A stretch of 42,713 nt of DNA from Candidatus Omnitrophota bacterium (GCA_016214285.1 JACROV010000055.1:1-42713); one strand, 5' to 3'. Shown: positions 32,127 through 40,977, numbered from the stretch's first letter. Numbers and translations are program-made. The notes: generated by a model not told the origin, from the sequence alone.

Positions 32127-32163
32127 ATAAAAAGCCCGACTGAGTTGTCTCCGTCGGGCTTTT
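32127..32163. terminator. bidirectional intrinsic terminator
   Basis: AAAAAGCCCGACtgagttgtctcCGTCGGGCTTTTT: an A run, an 8-9 bp stem and a T run. It would stop minus-strand transcription from the zinc-ribbon gene and plus-strand read-through from the cold-shock gene. Confidence 0.85.
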
Positions 32164-32201
32164 TCGTGGCTTAGGACATCAAGCCGGCAACTTCTTTTGA
32201 A

Positions 32202-32381
32202 CTAGCGGCCGCCATCTTTGCGCTTGGCATAGCAATTTTTGCAGTAGATCGGACGGTCACCGCTTGGCTTGAAAGGGACTTCGCATTCCTGCTTGCAGTC
32301 CGAACAGACCGCCTTGTGAAATTCCCTCGGACGTCCACCATCGAACCCACCTCTGCCACCACCTTCTCTGTCAAAACTCAT
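32202..32381 (-). CDS. small zinc-ribbon protein
   Basis: A 59-residue protein. A Gly/Arg-rich N-terminus (MSFDREGGGRGGFDGGRPREFH) is followed by a four-cysteine zinc ribbon (CSDCKQECEVPFKP...YCKNCYAKRK). The CxxC...CxxCY pattern belongs to a small family common in uncultivated bacteria, with nucleic-acid binding suspected. The ATG at 32381 has AAGGAG 5 nt upstream, so it is preferred to a longer frame from 32444. It converges on the cold-shock gene with a shared terminator. An RGG-like tail beside a cold-shock gene suggests an RNA role, but this is inference. Confidence 0.82.
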   Translation of the reverse strand: MSFDREGGGRGGFDGGRPREFHKAVCSDCKQECEVPFKPSGDRPIYCKNCYAKRKDGGR

Positions 32382-32562
32382 ATCATCTCCTTGATCTTGG
32401 GACCGGGCCGGGCTGGACACCAGTACAGCCTCCGTGTCGATCACCTGTTTAATTTAATGATACATGACTTTGCCGGGAATCCAAGACAATCTTTTAAATT
32501 TCTGGTTCTCCTCCACCTCCAAACATATTGACAAACTCTTATCTATGGATTAGTTTAAAAAA

Positions 32563-33273
32563 ATGTCCAGGAGACATCAGCCCAAAGGTTTCGAGATCCT
32601 TTATGAAGACAAAGACGTTATCGTCGGCAGCAAGGCCGCCGGATCTTTAGCGGTCGCCGCGTTGTGGAATAAAGAGGACACCATCCACGCCGCCCTCAAC
32701 ATGTATGTCCGCAAGGGTAATGCCCGGTCAAAGAAATGCGTTTTTGTGGTCCATCGGCTTGACCAAGCCACCTCCGGGGTCATGCTCTTCGCCAAGACCG
32801 GGCAGGCGCAAACATTTCTAAAGGATAATTGGACGACGACAAAAAAGATCTATTACGCGATCGTTCATGGACGGCTCGCGCAAAAGTCCGGGACGATCTC
32901 AAGCCATCTCATTGAAGATGAGGACTACGTGATGCGTTCGACGACCGACAGCGCCAAAGGCAAATTGGCTCACACCGCTTACACGGTCATCAAAGAAACA
33001 GAAAGTTTTAGTTTATTGAAGGTCGACCTTTTGACCGGACGGAAGAATCAGATCCGCGTCCATTTGGCCGACCAGGGACATCCGGTCGTGGGCGATGACA
33101 AATACGGCAAGATCGATTCCGCGCACAAACGTTTGGCGTTGCATTCACAGGCACTCTCTTTTATCCACCCTTTTAGCGGCAAGCGGTTGACCTTTACGGC
33201 GCCCGTTCCGGAATATTTTACCAAGCTGATCGGCCCCTGGGCGTCTTCGACAATCGGCCATAATGAAGATTGA
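32563..33273 (+). CDS. RluA-family RNA pseudouridine synthase
   Basis: A 236-residue enzyme. VVHRLDQATSGVMLFAKT at about residues 67-84 has the catalytic Asp; LLTGRKNQIRVHLADQGHPVVGDDKYG is the second family block. It converts uridine to pseudouridine in rRNA or tRNA; the target site cannot be inferred. There is no S4 domain. No ribosome site is seen before the ATG, and TTGACA (32528-32533) is 17 bp from TAGTTT, so a nearly leaderless transcript is possible. Confidence 0.92.
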   Translation: MSRRHQPKGFEILYEDKDVIVGSKAAGSLAVAALWNKEDTIHAALNMYVRKGNARSKKCVFVVHRLDQATSGVMLFAKTGQAQTFLKDNWTTTKKIYYAIVHGRLAQKSGTISSHLIEDEDYVMRSTTDSAKGKLAHTAYTVIKETESFSLLKVDLLTGRKNQIRVHLADQGHPVVGDDKYGKIDSAHKRLALHSQALSFIHPFSGKRLTFTAPVPEYFTKLIGPWASSTIGHNED

Positions 33274-33350
33274 AATTAAAGATGTCAGGAGGTATATTAA
33301 TTTTCCGGGTGTTTGGGAATCAGGCGTCCCCCGAATAGAGATAAACCGAC

Positions 33351-34781
33351 ATGGTCCAGAAAAATAAAAAATCTCCGCTTGAAAACAGCATTATTCTCCG
33401 CCGGTTTTCCATTTTGTTCTTTGCTCTTTCCTTTCTTCCGTTCGTTCTGGTTTTTACATTTTACAACCAACTGCAGAACTTGGGTCTGACCGACAACAGC
33501 TTTGTTGTCGCCTTTCTTCTGATGGTCATCGGGATCGCAATCGCCTATTGGGGCATGAGGGTCGTGCTTAAGGACTTGGTCAATGTGGTCAAGGTCCATA
33601 CCCAAACGCTGGGCCAGCTCTTGGGCAAGGAACGATTTGCGGAGATCACCGCGGGCAAGAACGAGATCGCGATCCTGGCGGATACCTTTGATGAGGTCAT
33701 CCACCAGCTTGAGGAGAATGTCCAGCGGCTGGAGCTGACCAAAAGGACATTGCACTCGGTGTTGCGCAAGGTCGGCAAAGGGCTTTCGTCGAACCAGAAC
33801 ATCGACAGCTTCCTGGAACTCATCGTTGAGACGGTCGCCAATGGTTTTAACGCTAAAGAGGGGGTGCTATTGCTTCTTGATGAAAAAGAAGATCATTTGA
33901 CGATCAAGGTGACTTTCGGCACGGATGAGGAAGGCGTCGCGCATCGTTTTAGCGTGAAAGAGGGGAATTTCCGTTCCATCATCGACCGGAAGAAGGCCGG
34001 GATCATCACGCATTTCGAGGCAGGGGAGATTGAGGACCGTTTGCAAAAGATCTTCTTCCCCACGCCGCTTCTTTGCGCGCCGCTGGTCTCGCACGACAAG
34101 GTGCTGGGGATGATCACGATCAGCGGCCGCGAAGAGGGGCGGTTAAGGAAAGAAGAGATCACCCTTCTCTCCAGCATCGCCCTCCAGACGGCTGTCGCCA
34201 TCGAGAATTCACAGCTTAACGCGGATGCCGAAAAAACTTATTTTGAAACGATCTCGGCCCTGGCGCTTGCCGTCGAGGCCAAGGACCAATATTCCCGCGG
34301 CCATCTCGACCGTGTGGCGCTTTACGCGCAAAAAATTTCCGGGAAAATGGATTTGAGCGAAGAACAGCGTTCCATCCTGCGTGATTCTGCGCGGCTTCAC
34401 GACATCGGGAAGATCGGCATCCTGGATGAAGTGTTGCGCAAGCCCGGCAAGCTCTCGGAGGAAGAGCGGGAGGTCATGAAAAAGCATACCCTGATCGGTG
34501 AAGGGATCATTCTGCCGATCCGTTCGTTGCGCAATTTATGCGATATTGTGCGCCATCATCATGAGATGCTCGACGGCAGCGGATATCCGGACGGATTAAA
34601 AGGGAAAGAGGTCACTTTGCTGACAAGGATCCTGACGGTTGCCGACATTTACGATGCCTTGACAACCGACCGCCCTTACCGCAAGGCCTTGAGCAAAGCA
34701 GAAGCCTTCCGGATCTTGACTGAAGAGTTCGCGGCGAAGCTTGACCAGGGGATCGTTAAGCTCCTTGCGGAAGTGGTATAA
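33351..34781 (+). CDS. membrane GAF/HD-GYP signalling protein
   Basis: A 476-residue protein. Two membrane helices (about 17-40 and 50-72) lead to a HAMP-like linker, a GAF domain (about 150-290, SFLELIVETVANGFNAKEGVLLLL) and an HD-GYP domain (about 300-476). The metal and catalytic motifs are present: HDIGKIGI near 350 and HHHEMLDGSGYPDGL near 401. HD-GYP domains hydrolyse cyclic di-GMP, so this is a probable receptor-phosphodiesterase at the inner membrane. Confidence 0.92.
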   Translation: MVQKNKKSPLENSIILRRFSILFFALSFLPFVLVFTFYNQLQNLGLTDNSFVVAFLLMVIGIAIAYWGMRVVLKDLVNVVKVHTQTLGQLLGKERFAEITAGKNEIAILADTFDEVIHQLEENVQRLELTKRTLHSVLRKVGKGLSSNQNIDSFLELIVETVANGFNAKEGVLLLLDEKEDHLTIKVTFGTDEEGVAHRFSVKEGNFRSIIDRKKAGIITHFEAGEIEDRLQKIFFPTPLLCAPLVSHDKVLGMITISGREEGRLRKEEITLLSSIALQTAVAIENSQLNADAEKTYFETISALALAVEAKDQYSRGHLDRVALYAQKISGKMDLSEEQRSILRDSARLHDIGKIGILDEVLRKPGKLSEEEREVMKKHTLIGEGIILPIRSLRNLCDIVRHHHEMLDGSGYPDGLKGKEVTLLTRILTVADIYDALTTDRPYRKALSKAEAFRILTEEFAAKLDQGIVKLLAEVV

Positions 34782-34821
34782 AAGAGAAAATCCGGCGTTG
34801 GATTTAAAAACAGGAGAAGTT

Positions 34822-35022
34822 ATGGACTTATCAAGAATTATTAAGCACTTTATGATCATATTGCTTTCGTTTCAGCTCGCCCCGTGCGGGACGGTCCTTT
34901 ATCCCGAGCGAAGAAATCAGAAGGTCGGGCGTATCGATGTTGGGGCGGCGCTGCTCGACGGATTTTGGCTGCTTGCCGGACTCATCCCGGGCATCATCGC
35001 CTTCGCGGTTGATTTCGACTGA
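34822..35022 (+). CDS. small putative lipoprotein with C-terminal hydrophobic segment
   Basis: A 66-residue protein. The N-terminal hydrophobic stretch ends in LAPCG, a possible lipobox. It then has LYPERRNQKVGRIDVGAALLDGFWLLAGLIPGIIAFAVDFD, a pattern I recognise from a small conserved family of unknown function that usually ends in GTIYLP. Here it stops right after AVDFD, so the last residues are missing. RBS AGGAG precedes the ATG at 34822. Confidence 0.75.
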   Translation: MDLSRIIKHFMIILLSFQLAPCGTVLYPERRNQKVGRIDVGAALLDGFWLLAGLIPGIIAFAVDFD

Positions 35023-35026
35023 TTAA

Positions 35027-35047
35027 ACCACCTGCTTCGCAGGTGGT
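35027..35047. repeat. ACCACCTGC palindrome
   Basis: ACCACCTGC-TTC-GCAGGTGGT, a perfect 9-bp stem 5 bp after the lipoprotein stop. A relative (TTACCAC...GTGGTAA, TTC loop) is at 39422-39458. Confidence 0.75.
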
Positions 35048-35084
35048 AATGGACGCGTGGTTAAACCGATTATTTATGTTTTTG

Positions 35085-35164
35085 AAAAGTCCGGTCGGCG
35101 GAGCCGAAATTTTTGGCGTAAGGCCGCCACCTTTGGTGGCGGATAGCCAAAAATTAGGACTTTT
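35085..35164. repeat. nested triple-stem palindrome
   Basis: Three concentric arms: AAAAGTCC/GGACTTTT, AATTTTTGGC/GCCAAAAATT, and CCGCCACC/GGTGGCGG. The 35023-35230 gap holds only such hairpins. It may be a mobile palindrome or a transcript-end structure. Confidence 0.8.
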
Positions 35165-35207
35165 CTTTACCTTCTCCTTGCGATCTTTTCATCCGTAAAA
35201 GGTTTTA

Positions 35208-35236
35208 TTGTGTTGTGGAGGAATTAGTTATATAAT
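35208..35236 (+). promoter_or_regulatory. promoter for 35304 gene and PFOR
   Basis: TTGTGT (35208-35213), 17 bp, TATAAT (35231-35236). It would start transcription near 35243, about 60 nt before the 35304 gene. Confidence 0.6.
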
Positions 35237-35303
35237 TTCTGTCCTGAAAGAGATTGCGGGCGGGGTGGGTTGATTATCCGGAAACCTGTAAATATCGGGC
35301 ATT

Positions 35304-35735
35304 ATGTACACTATCAATGATTCCATGTTTGCTTTGATCCTGCGTTTTGTCGGCCGCAATCAAGAAATTACCTTTTGCGATCAGGGATTCATCCAAAAAC
35401 AATTGGAGGCTATACAAGCGCATATTGAGAAATTTCCATCGGGAGAACAAGAATTGCGCGCCATTGAATGGATTGAAAAGTATGCCCGTGAATACCGGAA
35501 AACATGGGAGAAGGAGATGATCGACAGGGAGTTTTCTGATCAAAGATGTCCGGATTGCCCGCTGTCTGAAGCCGGCAACTTTAAACATTGTCAGATTCAT
35601 GACCAATGGCTGGAACTTCTCGAACAATATGTTGCTGGTGGAATCAATTCCCGAGAATATGTTGAAAACGTTTTAAAGCTTCTTGTCCAACACAAGGAAA
35701 ATCTCAAAATTAAACTGAGTATGCTTAAAAAATAG
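35304..35735 (+). CDS. conserved unknown protein ahead of PFOR
   Basis: A 143-residue mostly helical protein with a small cysteine/histidine patch (RCPDCPLSEAGNFKHCQIHDQWLELL), which could bind a metal. I do not recognise a named domain. It lies 65 bp upstream of the PFOR start, in the same direction and with the same lower GC, so it is probably co-transcribed. No signal peptide. Confidence 0.7.
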   Translation: MYTINDSMFALILRFVGRNQEITFCDQGFIQKQLEAIQAHIEKFPSGEQELRAIEWIEKYAREYRKTWEKEMIDREFSDQRCPDCPLSEAGNFKHCQIHDQWLELLEQYVAGGINSREYVENVLKLLVQHKENLKIKLSMLKK

Positions 35736-35800
35736 AGGCCAATGAATAATACTATTAACCTTAATTGAAACACAATTTTAAGAGAAAGAGATTTCAACTC

Positions 35801-38800
35801 ATGAAACGACCAAAAGTAACCATTGATGCCAACGAAGCCGCCGCCTATGTTGCCTACCATGTCAATGAAGTAATCGCGATTTATCCCATTACCCCTTCAT
35901 CCGTCATGGGGGAATTATCTGATGAATGGATGAATCAAGGGATTCCTAATATTTGGGAGACCGTACCGATTGTCCAGGAAATGCAGAGTGAAGCGGGAGC
36001 CGCCGGTACGGTGCATGGCGCGCTTCAAACGGGAGCCTTAACAACAACTTTTACCTCTTCCCAGGGCTTGCTGCTCATGATCCCCAATATGTACAAAATC
36101 GCCGGTGAATTAACCTCAACCGTTTTTCATGTCGCGGCACGTTCTGTCGCGGCACACGCCTTATCGATATTCGGAGACCAATCCGATGTTATGGCCGCGC
36201 GTGCGACTGGTTTTGCTTTTTTGTCCTCAAACAGTGTTCAGGAGGTGATGGACTTTGCCTTAATCGCCCAAGCAGCCACATTAGAATGCCGCATACCGTT
36301 TCTTCATTTCTTTGACGGCTTTCGAACTTCCCATGAAATTTCAAAAATCGAAAAATTGACCATCGGCGATATGAGATCGATGATTGATAATGAACTTGTG
36401 ATCGCGCACCGGATGCGCGGCTTGTCTCCAGATCGTCCGATAGTACGGGGTACGGCCCAGAATCCGGACGTCTTTTTTCAGTCCCGTGAAGCATGCAATT
36501 CTTTTTACTTAAAGTGTCCACAAATCGTTCAAAGATTGATGGCTAAATTTGCTCAATTAACAGGAAGGCAGTATCAATTATTTGAATATTACGGTGCGCC
36601 GGATGCCGAACGCGTGATCGTCGTCATAGGCTCTGCGGCTGAGGCTTGTCAGGACACTGTTGATAAACTAGCTCAATCCAAAGAAAAGGTCGGTTTAGTC
36701 AAAGTCAGATTATACCGTCCTTTTTCCATTAAAGATTTTATGAATGTTTTACCCGCCTCAGTTAAAGTGATTGCGGCCCTGGACCGCACCAAAGAACCGG
36801 GAAGTTGTGGAGAGCCGTTATATTTGGATGTAGTCAATGCTGTTTTCGAAAATACCCGCGGACAAAAGTTTAAACAATTACCGGTCATTATCGGCGGGCG
36901 TTATGGGTTATCCTCGAAAGAATTCACTCCGGCCATGATCAAGGGAATTTATGATGAAATGTCTAAAGACGACCCTAAAAATCATTTTACCATCGGAATT
37001 CAGGATGACATCACTCACACCAGCCTTGATTATGATCCCGATTTTATTATTGAAAGCCCCTGTGGTGTACGCGCCATTTTTCACGGGTTAGGGTCGGATG
37101 GAACGGTCAGCGCCAATAAAAGTTCTATCAAGATAATCGGAGAAAATACGGAAAATTATGCGCAAGGATATTTTGTTTATGATTCTAAAAAGGCCGGTTC
37201 AGTGACGGTATCGCATTTACGCTTTGGCCCAAAACCGATCCATTCAACTTATCTTATAGGCCGGGCTAATTTTGTAGGTTGTCATTTTTTTGGTTTTCTT
37301 GAGCAGTATGATGTCTTGAAAGAATTGGATGAGGGAGGAGTTTTTCTTCTCAACAGCCCTTATGAGGGACACCAGACATGGGACAAATTACCTCAAGAAG
37401 TCCAAAAGAAACTTATCGAAAAAAAGGCCCAGTTTTATGTCATAGACGCCTCTAAAATCGCGCGGGAAGCAGGATTAGGAAGGCACACCAATACCGTCTT
37501 GCAGACATGTTTTTTCGCGATTTCGGGAGTTCTGCCGAGAGAAGAAGCCATTGAAGCTATTAAGGATTCGATCAGGAAAACATATAGCAAGAAAGGTGAA
37601 GATGTTGTCAAGTTAAATTATGATGCCGTAGACCATACGCTGGCTCATTTATGCAAGATCCCGATTCCTGAAAAAGAAACAAGTAAGATTGAAAGGCTTC
37701 AGGTGGTTTCCCGGGAGGCTCCGGAATATGTTCAGGATGTCGTGGCCAAAATGATTAGCCGCTGTGGAGACTTAATCCCGGTGAGCAAACTACCTCAGGA
37801 CGGCACTTTTCCCGTCGGGACATCAAAATGGGAAAAACGAAATATCTCCCTGGAAATTCCGGTTTGGGACCCCTCAATATGCATTCAATGCGGGAAATGC
37901 GTGGCTGTCTGTCCTCATGCCGTTATCCGCACCAAGGTCTATGATCCCGAAATCTTGAATAATGCTCCGGCCACATTTAAATCCGTTGAGGCTAAAGATA
38001 TCGAATTAAAGGGTCTGAACTATACTATTCAAGTCGCGCCTGAGGATTGCACGGGATGTGCCATTTGCGTGGATATTTGTCCTGTTAAAAACAAATCGGA
38101 AACTCGGCTTAAGGCGATCAACATGAAAGAACAGGAGCCCATTAAAGAAGAAGAAAAGAAAAATTGGGATTACTTTCTGAATTTGCCTGAAGTCGACCGG
38201 AGCCGTGTTAAACATTCCACGATCAGAGGGATTCAAAGTCTGGAGCCTTTATTCGAATTTTCCGGCGCGTGCGCGGGCTGCGGGGAAACCCCGTATCTTA
38301 AAATCATGAGCCAGCTTTTTGGTGATCGGGCCTTGATCGCTAATGCTACGGGTTGTTCATCGATATATGGAGGCAATTTACCCACAACTCCATGGACAAA
38401 AAATAAAGAAGGGCGCGGGCCGGCGTGGGCCAACTCGCTCTTTGAAGATAATGCCGAGTTTGGTTTAGGCTTTCGCTTGGCTATTGATAAGCAGACGGAA
38501 TATGCAAAGGAGTTGGTTAAAAAACTGGCCTCGGCGATCGGAGAAGAACTTGTCAACGATCTGATTAATGCCAGGCAGGTTGATGAAGCGGATATTTTCC
38601 TGCAACGCGAACGCGTTGACATTCTAAAGAAAAAAATCGCAAGAATCAAATCACCCGAAGCACAGCATTTACGAGGCCTGGCTGATATGCTTGTTAAAAA
38701 AAGCGTTTGGATCGTTGGAGGTGACGGCTGGGCTTATGATATCGGGTTTGGCGGACTGGATCATGTCATGGCCGCGGGGAAAGACGTCAATATCCTCGTT

Positions 38801-39370
38801 TTGGATACAGAAGTTTACTCAAATACGGGCGGGCAGGCCTCTAAATCGACATCACGCGCGGCCGTCGCGAAATTCGCCGCGGGGGGAAAATCGTTGCCTA
38901 AAAAAGATTTAGCGCGTATCGCCATGATGTATGGACATGTGTATGTGGCCAGTGTGGCCTTGGGGGCGAAAGATGAACATACGTTAAAATCTTTTCTGGA
39001 AGCGGAAAAATATTCCGGGCCGTCCCTTATTATCGCCTACAGCCATTGTATCGCCCACGGCATCGATATGACAACGGCGATGCAAGATCAAAAAAACGCG
39101 GTGCTCTCCGGTTATTGGCCGTTGTTCCGTTTTAATCCGGATCTGGCCTCCGAGGGGAAAAATCCTTTGACGCTTGATTCTAAAGCGCCCGCTATTCCAT
39201 TAGAAAAATTTATTTACCAGCAAACCCGCTTTAATATCCTGCCTAAAAGCCAGCCGGAAAGAGCGAAACAGCTTCTTAAACTGGCTCAACAAGATGTTTA
39301 TAACCGTTGGGCATTTTATGAACAAATGGCTTCTCAAATGAATAGCCCTGATAAAGGTCAAAAAGATTAA
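35801..39370 (+). CDS. nifJ: pyruvate:ferredoxin (flavodoxin) oxidoreductase
   Basis: A 1189-residue single-chain PFOR of normal length. N-terminal pyrimidine/CoA domains (YPITPSSVMGELSDEW, TFTSSQGLLLMIPNMYKIAGEL). Two ferredoxin clusters: CIQCGKCVAVCPH near 693 and CTGCAICVDICPVKN near 749. A proximal cluster CAGCGETPYLK near 823 and the TPP-binding block GGDGWAYDIGFGGLDHVMAAG and YSNTGGQASKST near 972-1015. It oxidises pyruvate with CoA to acetyl-CoA, CO2 and reduced ferredoxin. The ATG at 35801 is preferred to a TTG at 35765. Confidence 0.96.
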   Translation: MKRPKVTIDANEAAAYVAYHVNEVIAIYPITPSSVMGELSDEWMNQGIPNIWETVPIVQEMQSEAGAAGTVHGALQTGALTTTFTSSQGLLLMIPNMYKIAGELTSTVFHVAARSVAAHALSIFGDQSDVMAARATGFAFLSSNSVQEVMDFALIAQAATLECRIPFLHFFDGFRTSHEISKIEKLTIGDMRSMIDNELVIAHRMRGLSPDRPIVRGTAQNPDVFFQSREACNSFYLKCPQIVQRLMAKFAQLTGRQYQLFEYYGAPDAERVIVVIGSAAEACQDTVDKLAQSKEKVGLVKVRLYRPFSIKDFMNVLPASVKVIAALDRTKEPGSCGEPLYLDVVNAVFENTRGQKFKQLPVIIGGRYGLSSKEFTPAMIKGIYDEMSKDDPKNHFTIGIQDDITHTSLDYDPDFIIESPCGVRAIFHGLGSDGTVSANKSSIKIIGENTENYAQGYFVYDSKKAGSVTVSHLRFGPKPIHSTYLIGRANFVGCHFFGFLEQYDVLKELDEGGVFLLNSPYEGHQTWDKLPQEVQKKLIEKKAQFYVIDASKIAREAGLGRHTNTVLQTCFFAISGVLPREEAIEAIKDSIRKTYSKKGEDVVKLNYDAVDHTLAHLCKIPIPEKETSKIERLQVVSREAPEYVQDVVAKMISRCGDLIPVSKLPQDGTFPVGTSKWEKRNISLEIPVWDPSICIQCGKCVAVCPHAVIRTKVYDPEILNNAPATFKSVEAKDIELKGLNYTIQVAPEDCTGCAICVDICPVKNKSETRLKAINMKEQEPIKEEEKKNWDYFLNLPEVDRSRVKHSTIRGIQSLEPLFEFSGACAGCGETPYLKIMSQLFGDRALIANATGCSSIYGGNLPTTPWTKNKEGRGPAWANSLFEDNAEFGLGFRLAIDKQTEYAKELVKKLASAIGEELVNDLINARQVDEADIFLQRERVDILKKKIARIKSPEAQHLRGLADMLVKKSVWIVGGDGWAYDIGFGGLDHVMAAGKDVNILVLDTEVYSNTGGQASKSTSRAAVAKFAAGGKSLPKKDLARIAMMYGHVYVASVALGAKDEHTLKSFLEAEKYSGPSLIIAYSHCIAHGIDMTTAMQDQKNAVLSGYWPLFRFNPDLASEGKNPLTLDSKAPAIPLEKFIYQQTRFNILPKSQPERAKQLLKLAQQDVYNRWAFYEQMASQMNSPDKGQKD

Positions 39371-39421
39371 GCAAAAAGGAATGTGATCAAATGGGCCTGA
39401 CAACAACCTGCCCGGGCTTAA

Positions 39422-39458
39422 AGTCAATTACCACCGCCTTCGGCAGTGGTAATTGACT
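39422..39458. repeat. AGTCAATTACCAC palindrome
   Basis: AGTCAATTACCAC-CGCC-TTC-GGC-A-GTGGTAATTGACT: a 16-17 bp stem after the PFOR gene, related to 35027-35047. It may end the PFOR transcript, though no T run follows. Confidence 0.75.
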
Positions 39459-39473
39459 GAATGAGGAAATTTT

Positions 39474-39611
39474 ATGAAAATAAAAAGCAGACAGAGAACA
39501 AAATCACGCAAGCAAGAAACCAGAGATTCCAGAACCCAGCGAAGAGAAAAGTTCGATCATCTGTCAGAAAGATCTAGAAATAAAAAAATAAAAAGTGCCG
39601 AGCACTTTTGA
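39474..39611 (+). CDS. small basic protein, unrecognised
   Basis: A 45-codon ORF (MKIKSRQRTKSRKQ...) with AGGAAA 8 nt upstream. The product is about 40 percent Lys/Arg with a few acidic residues and would be highly charged and likely disordered. It lies between PFOR and the response regulator. No relative recognised; coding status rests on the start context. Confidence 0.4.
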   Translation: MKIKSRQRTKSRKQETRDSRTQRREKFDHLSERSRNKKIKSAEHF

Positions 39612-39670
39612 GACCTTTTTGCGGCAGGGAAAGTATATCCGGGGTGCGTTACGACCCCGAAAACTATAAG

Positions 39671-40078
39671 ATGAAAATGGAAAATATGGGCATGCTGCCT
39701 GGAAAAATTTTAATCATTGAAGACGACCTAAATTTGATCAGAGTGCTTATTGATCGGTTAAAAGTAGCGGGCTACGAGGCGGTTTCGGCGCCCGATGGTA
39801 AGTTGGGAGTGGAGCAGGCTATAGAACAGTTGCCGGATTTGATTATCACTGACGTCATGATGCCGGGGTTGCCGGGCGATTATGTTGTGCGTGAGCTGCA
39901 AGCCGATGACCGTACGAAAAATATTTCCGTTATTATCATGTCTGGCATTCTGGGAAGAGATGATGCTAAACGAGGCCTGAATATTAACGGAAAGTTATAT
40001 CCGGCGCTATCCAAGCCGTTTGACGCAGAAACTTTGATCAATTTGATCGGCAATGTGCTCAAAACTAAGATTAAGTGA
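39671..40078 (+). CDS. stand-alone response regulator receiver protein
   Basis: A 135-residue CheY-like receiver with no output domain. ILIIEDD carries the acidic pair, LIITDVMMPG the phospho-acceptor Asp, IIMSGI the Ser/Thr switch position and LSKPF the Lys. It would take phosphate from a histidine kinase not seen in the window. Start uncertain: ATGs at 39671, 39677, 39686 and 39692 are all in frame, and none has a strong ribosome site. Confidence 0.88.
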   Translation: MKMENMGMLPGKILIIEDDLNLIRVLIDRLKVAGYEAVSAPDGKLGVEQAIEQLPDLIITDVMMPGLPGDYVVRELQADDRTKNISVIIMSGILGRDDAKRGLNINGKLYPALSKPFDAETLINLIGNVLKTKIK

Positions 40079-40362
40079 TTCTTGTTTTTTATGTGAGGAG
40101 GCGTTACTGGCGGTGCCGGGTGGGATCAGATTTAGCGCGGCACTGGCAGTAAAACTCACGGCCGCCAGTTATTGCTAACCAATTCGGCAGGCGGGGCGCA
40201 AAAAGGCCGCGCGGCCGGGATCGCCGCCAGCCGGCGACAATTGTAGTGTAAATTGTGGCGTTTCCGCCACAATCGCCTTTTCGTGGCGGGGTGGTGAAAA
40301 CCCAAACCAGTGCGGTACGGGGACATGTACCGATCTATTAGGTGTCCCCGGGATAGTAAACA
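40079..40362. other. intergenic, palindrome-rich
   Basis: No gene seen. It holds a palindrome ATTGTGGCG-tttc-CGCCACAAT (40252-40273), a GGCCGCGCGGCC block (40205-40216) and a GGGGACAT...GTGTCCCC hairpin (40319-40349) similar to those at 8614 and 15959. Confidence 0.45.
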
Positions 40363-40569
40363 GTCCCTCAAAAGGCGACAGAGATATATTTTGATGTGGA
40401 GGGATCTGGAGATGAAGATTTTATTTATCTCGCAGGTCCTGTCGTAATCGCGAACGGACAGATTGAGAAGTATTCCTTTTGGGCGAATACGCCCGATGAA
40501 GAGGTTGATGTGTTTATTAAGTGCAGGAGTTTGTTAAAATTTTGCTCTTTTCATAACGTAACCCTTTGA
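40363..40569 (+). pseudogene. remnant of a RecB-like/RNase H-type nuclease domain (TM0106-like)
   Basis: An open frame of 68 codons without a start: PQKATEIYFDVEGSGDEDFI, then YLAGPVVIANGQIEKYSFWAN and TPDEEVDVF. It matches the start of the RNase H-like (YprB/TM0106) domain, where FDxEGxxD holds catalytic Asp/Glu. It is cut by stops on both sides. The nearby fragment at 40774 matches an IS66-type C-terminus that I have seen fused to this domain, so both may be parts of one decayed gene. Confidence 0.6.
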
Positions 40570-40610
40570 ATTCCCAATGGTTAACGTGGCTTGGAGCGTT
40601 GCTTAGAACT

Positions 40611-40716
40611 GCACGCAACGCATTGCAACGCTTCACAGCGTCGAGAAATATTTAAGATTATGTGCACGCAACGCATTGCAACGCTTCACAGCGTCGAGAA
40701 ATATTTAAGATTATGT
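40611..40716. repeat. 53-bp perfect tandem repeat, two units
   Basis: Units 40611-40663 and 40664-40716 are identical. Each contains GCAACGCATTGCAACGCTTC and GAAATATTTAAGATTATGT. No coding frame or known site is evident; internal CAACGC steps repeat. Confidence 0.9.
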
Positions 40717-40773
40717 GTCAAAAAAGTATTTTTTAACAAAGTACTGTTAAGTGTCTTCAAATAATAGGTAAAC

Positions 40774-40977
40774 ATGATGATTATATTTAAAAATAAAACC
40801 CTCGCTTTTTTTAGAGAATCAAGGATGGCAGAATATCTTAAGATAATGAGCATATATCAGACATGTAAATATAGGGGAGTGAGTTTTCTCAAATTTATGC
40901 TTTCTCGGGAGAAAGACATTGATGGTTATTGTGAAAAATTTTTAAGGAAGAGAAAAATAATTTTTATGTTGGGGTGA
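40774..40977 (+). pseudogene. C-terminal remnant of an IS66-type transposase
   Basis: The 67-codon frame reads ...SRMAEYLKIMSIYQTCKYRG then VSFLKFMLSREKDIDGY, which resembles the C-terminal tail of a class of IS66-type transposases (YLxLLSIYQTCKYxGxSFLxFLLSxEKDI). The catalytic core is absent. It is in the same orientation as the nuclease remnant at 40363 and likely belongs to the same dead gene. Confidence 0.55.

Noticed and set aside
40156-40371. A 71-codon minus-strand frame
   Set aside because: Composed of palindromic repeat sequence and unrecognised.
40611-40716. The 53-bp repeat as a CRISPR array
   Set aside because: Only two directly adjacent units with no spacer between them and no cas genes.
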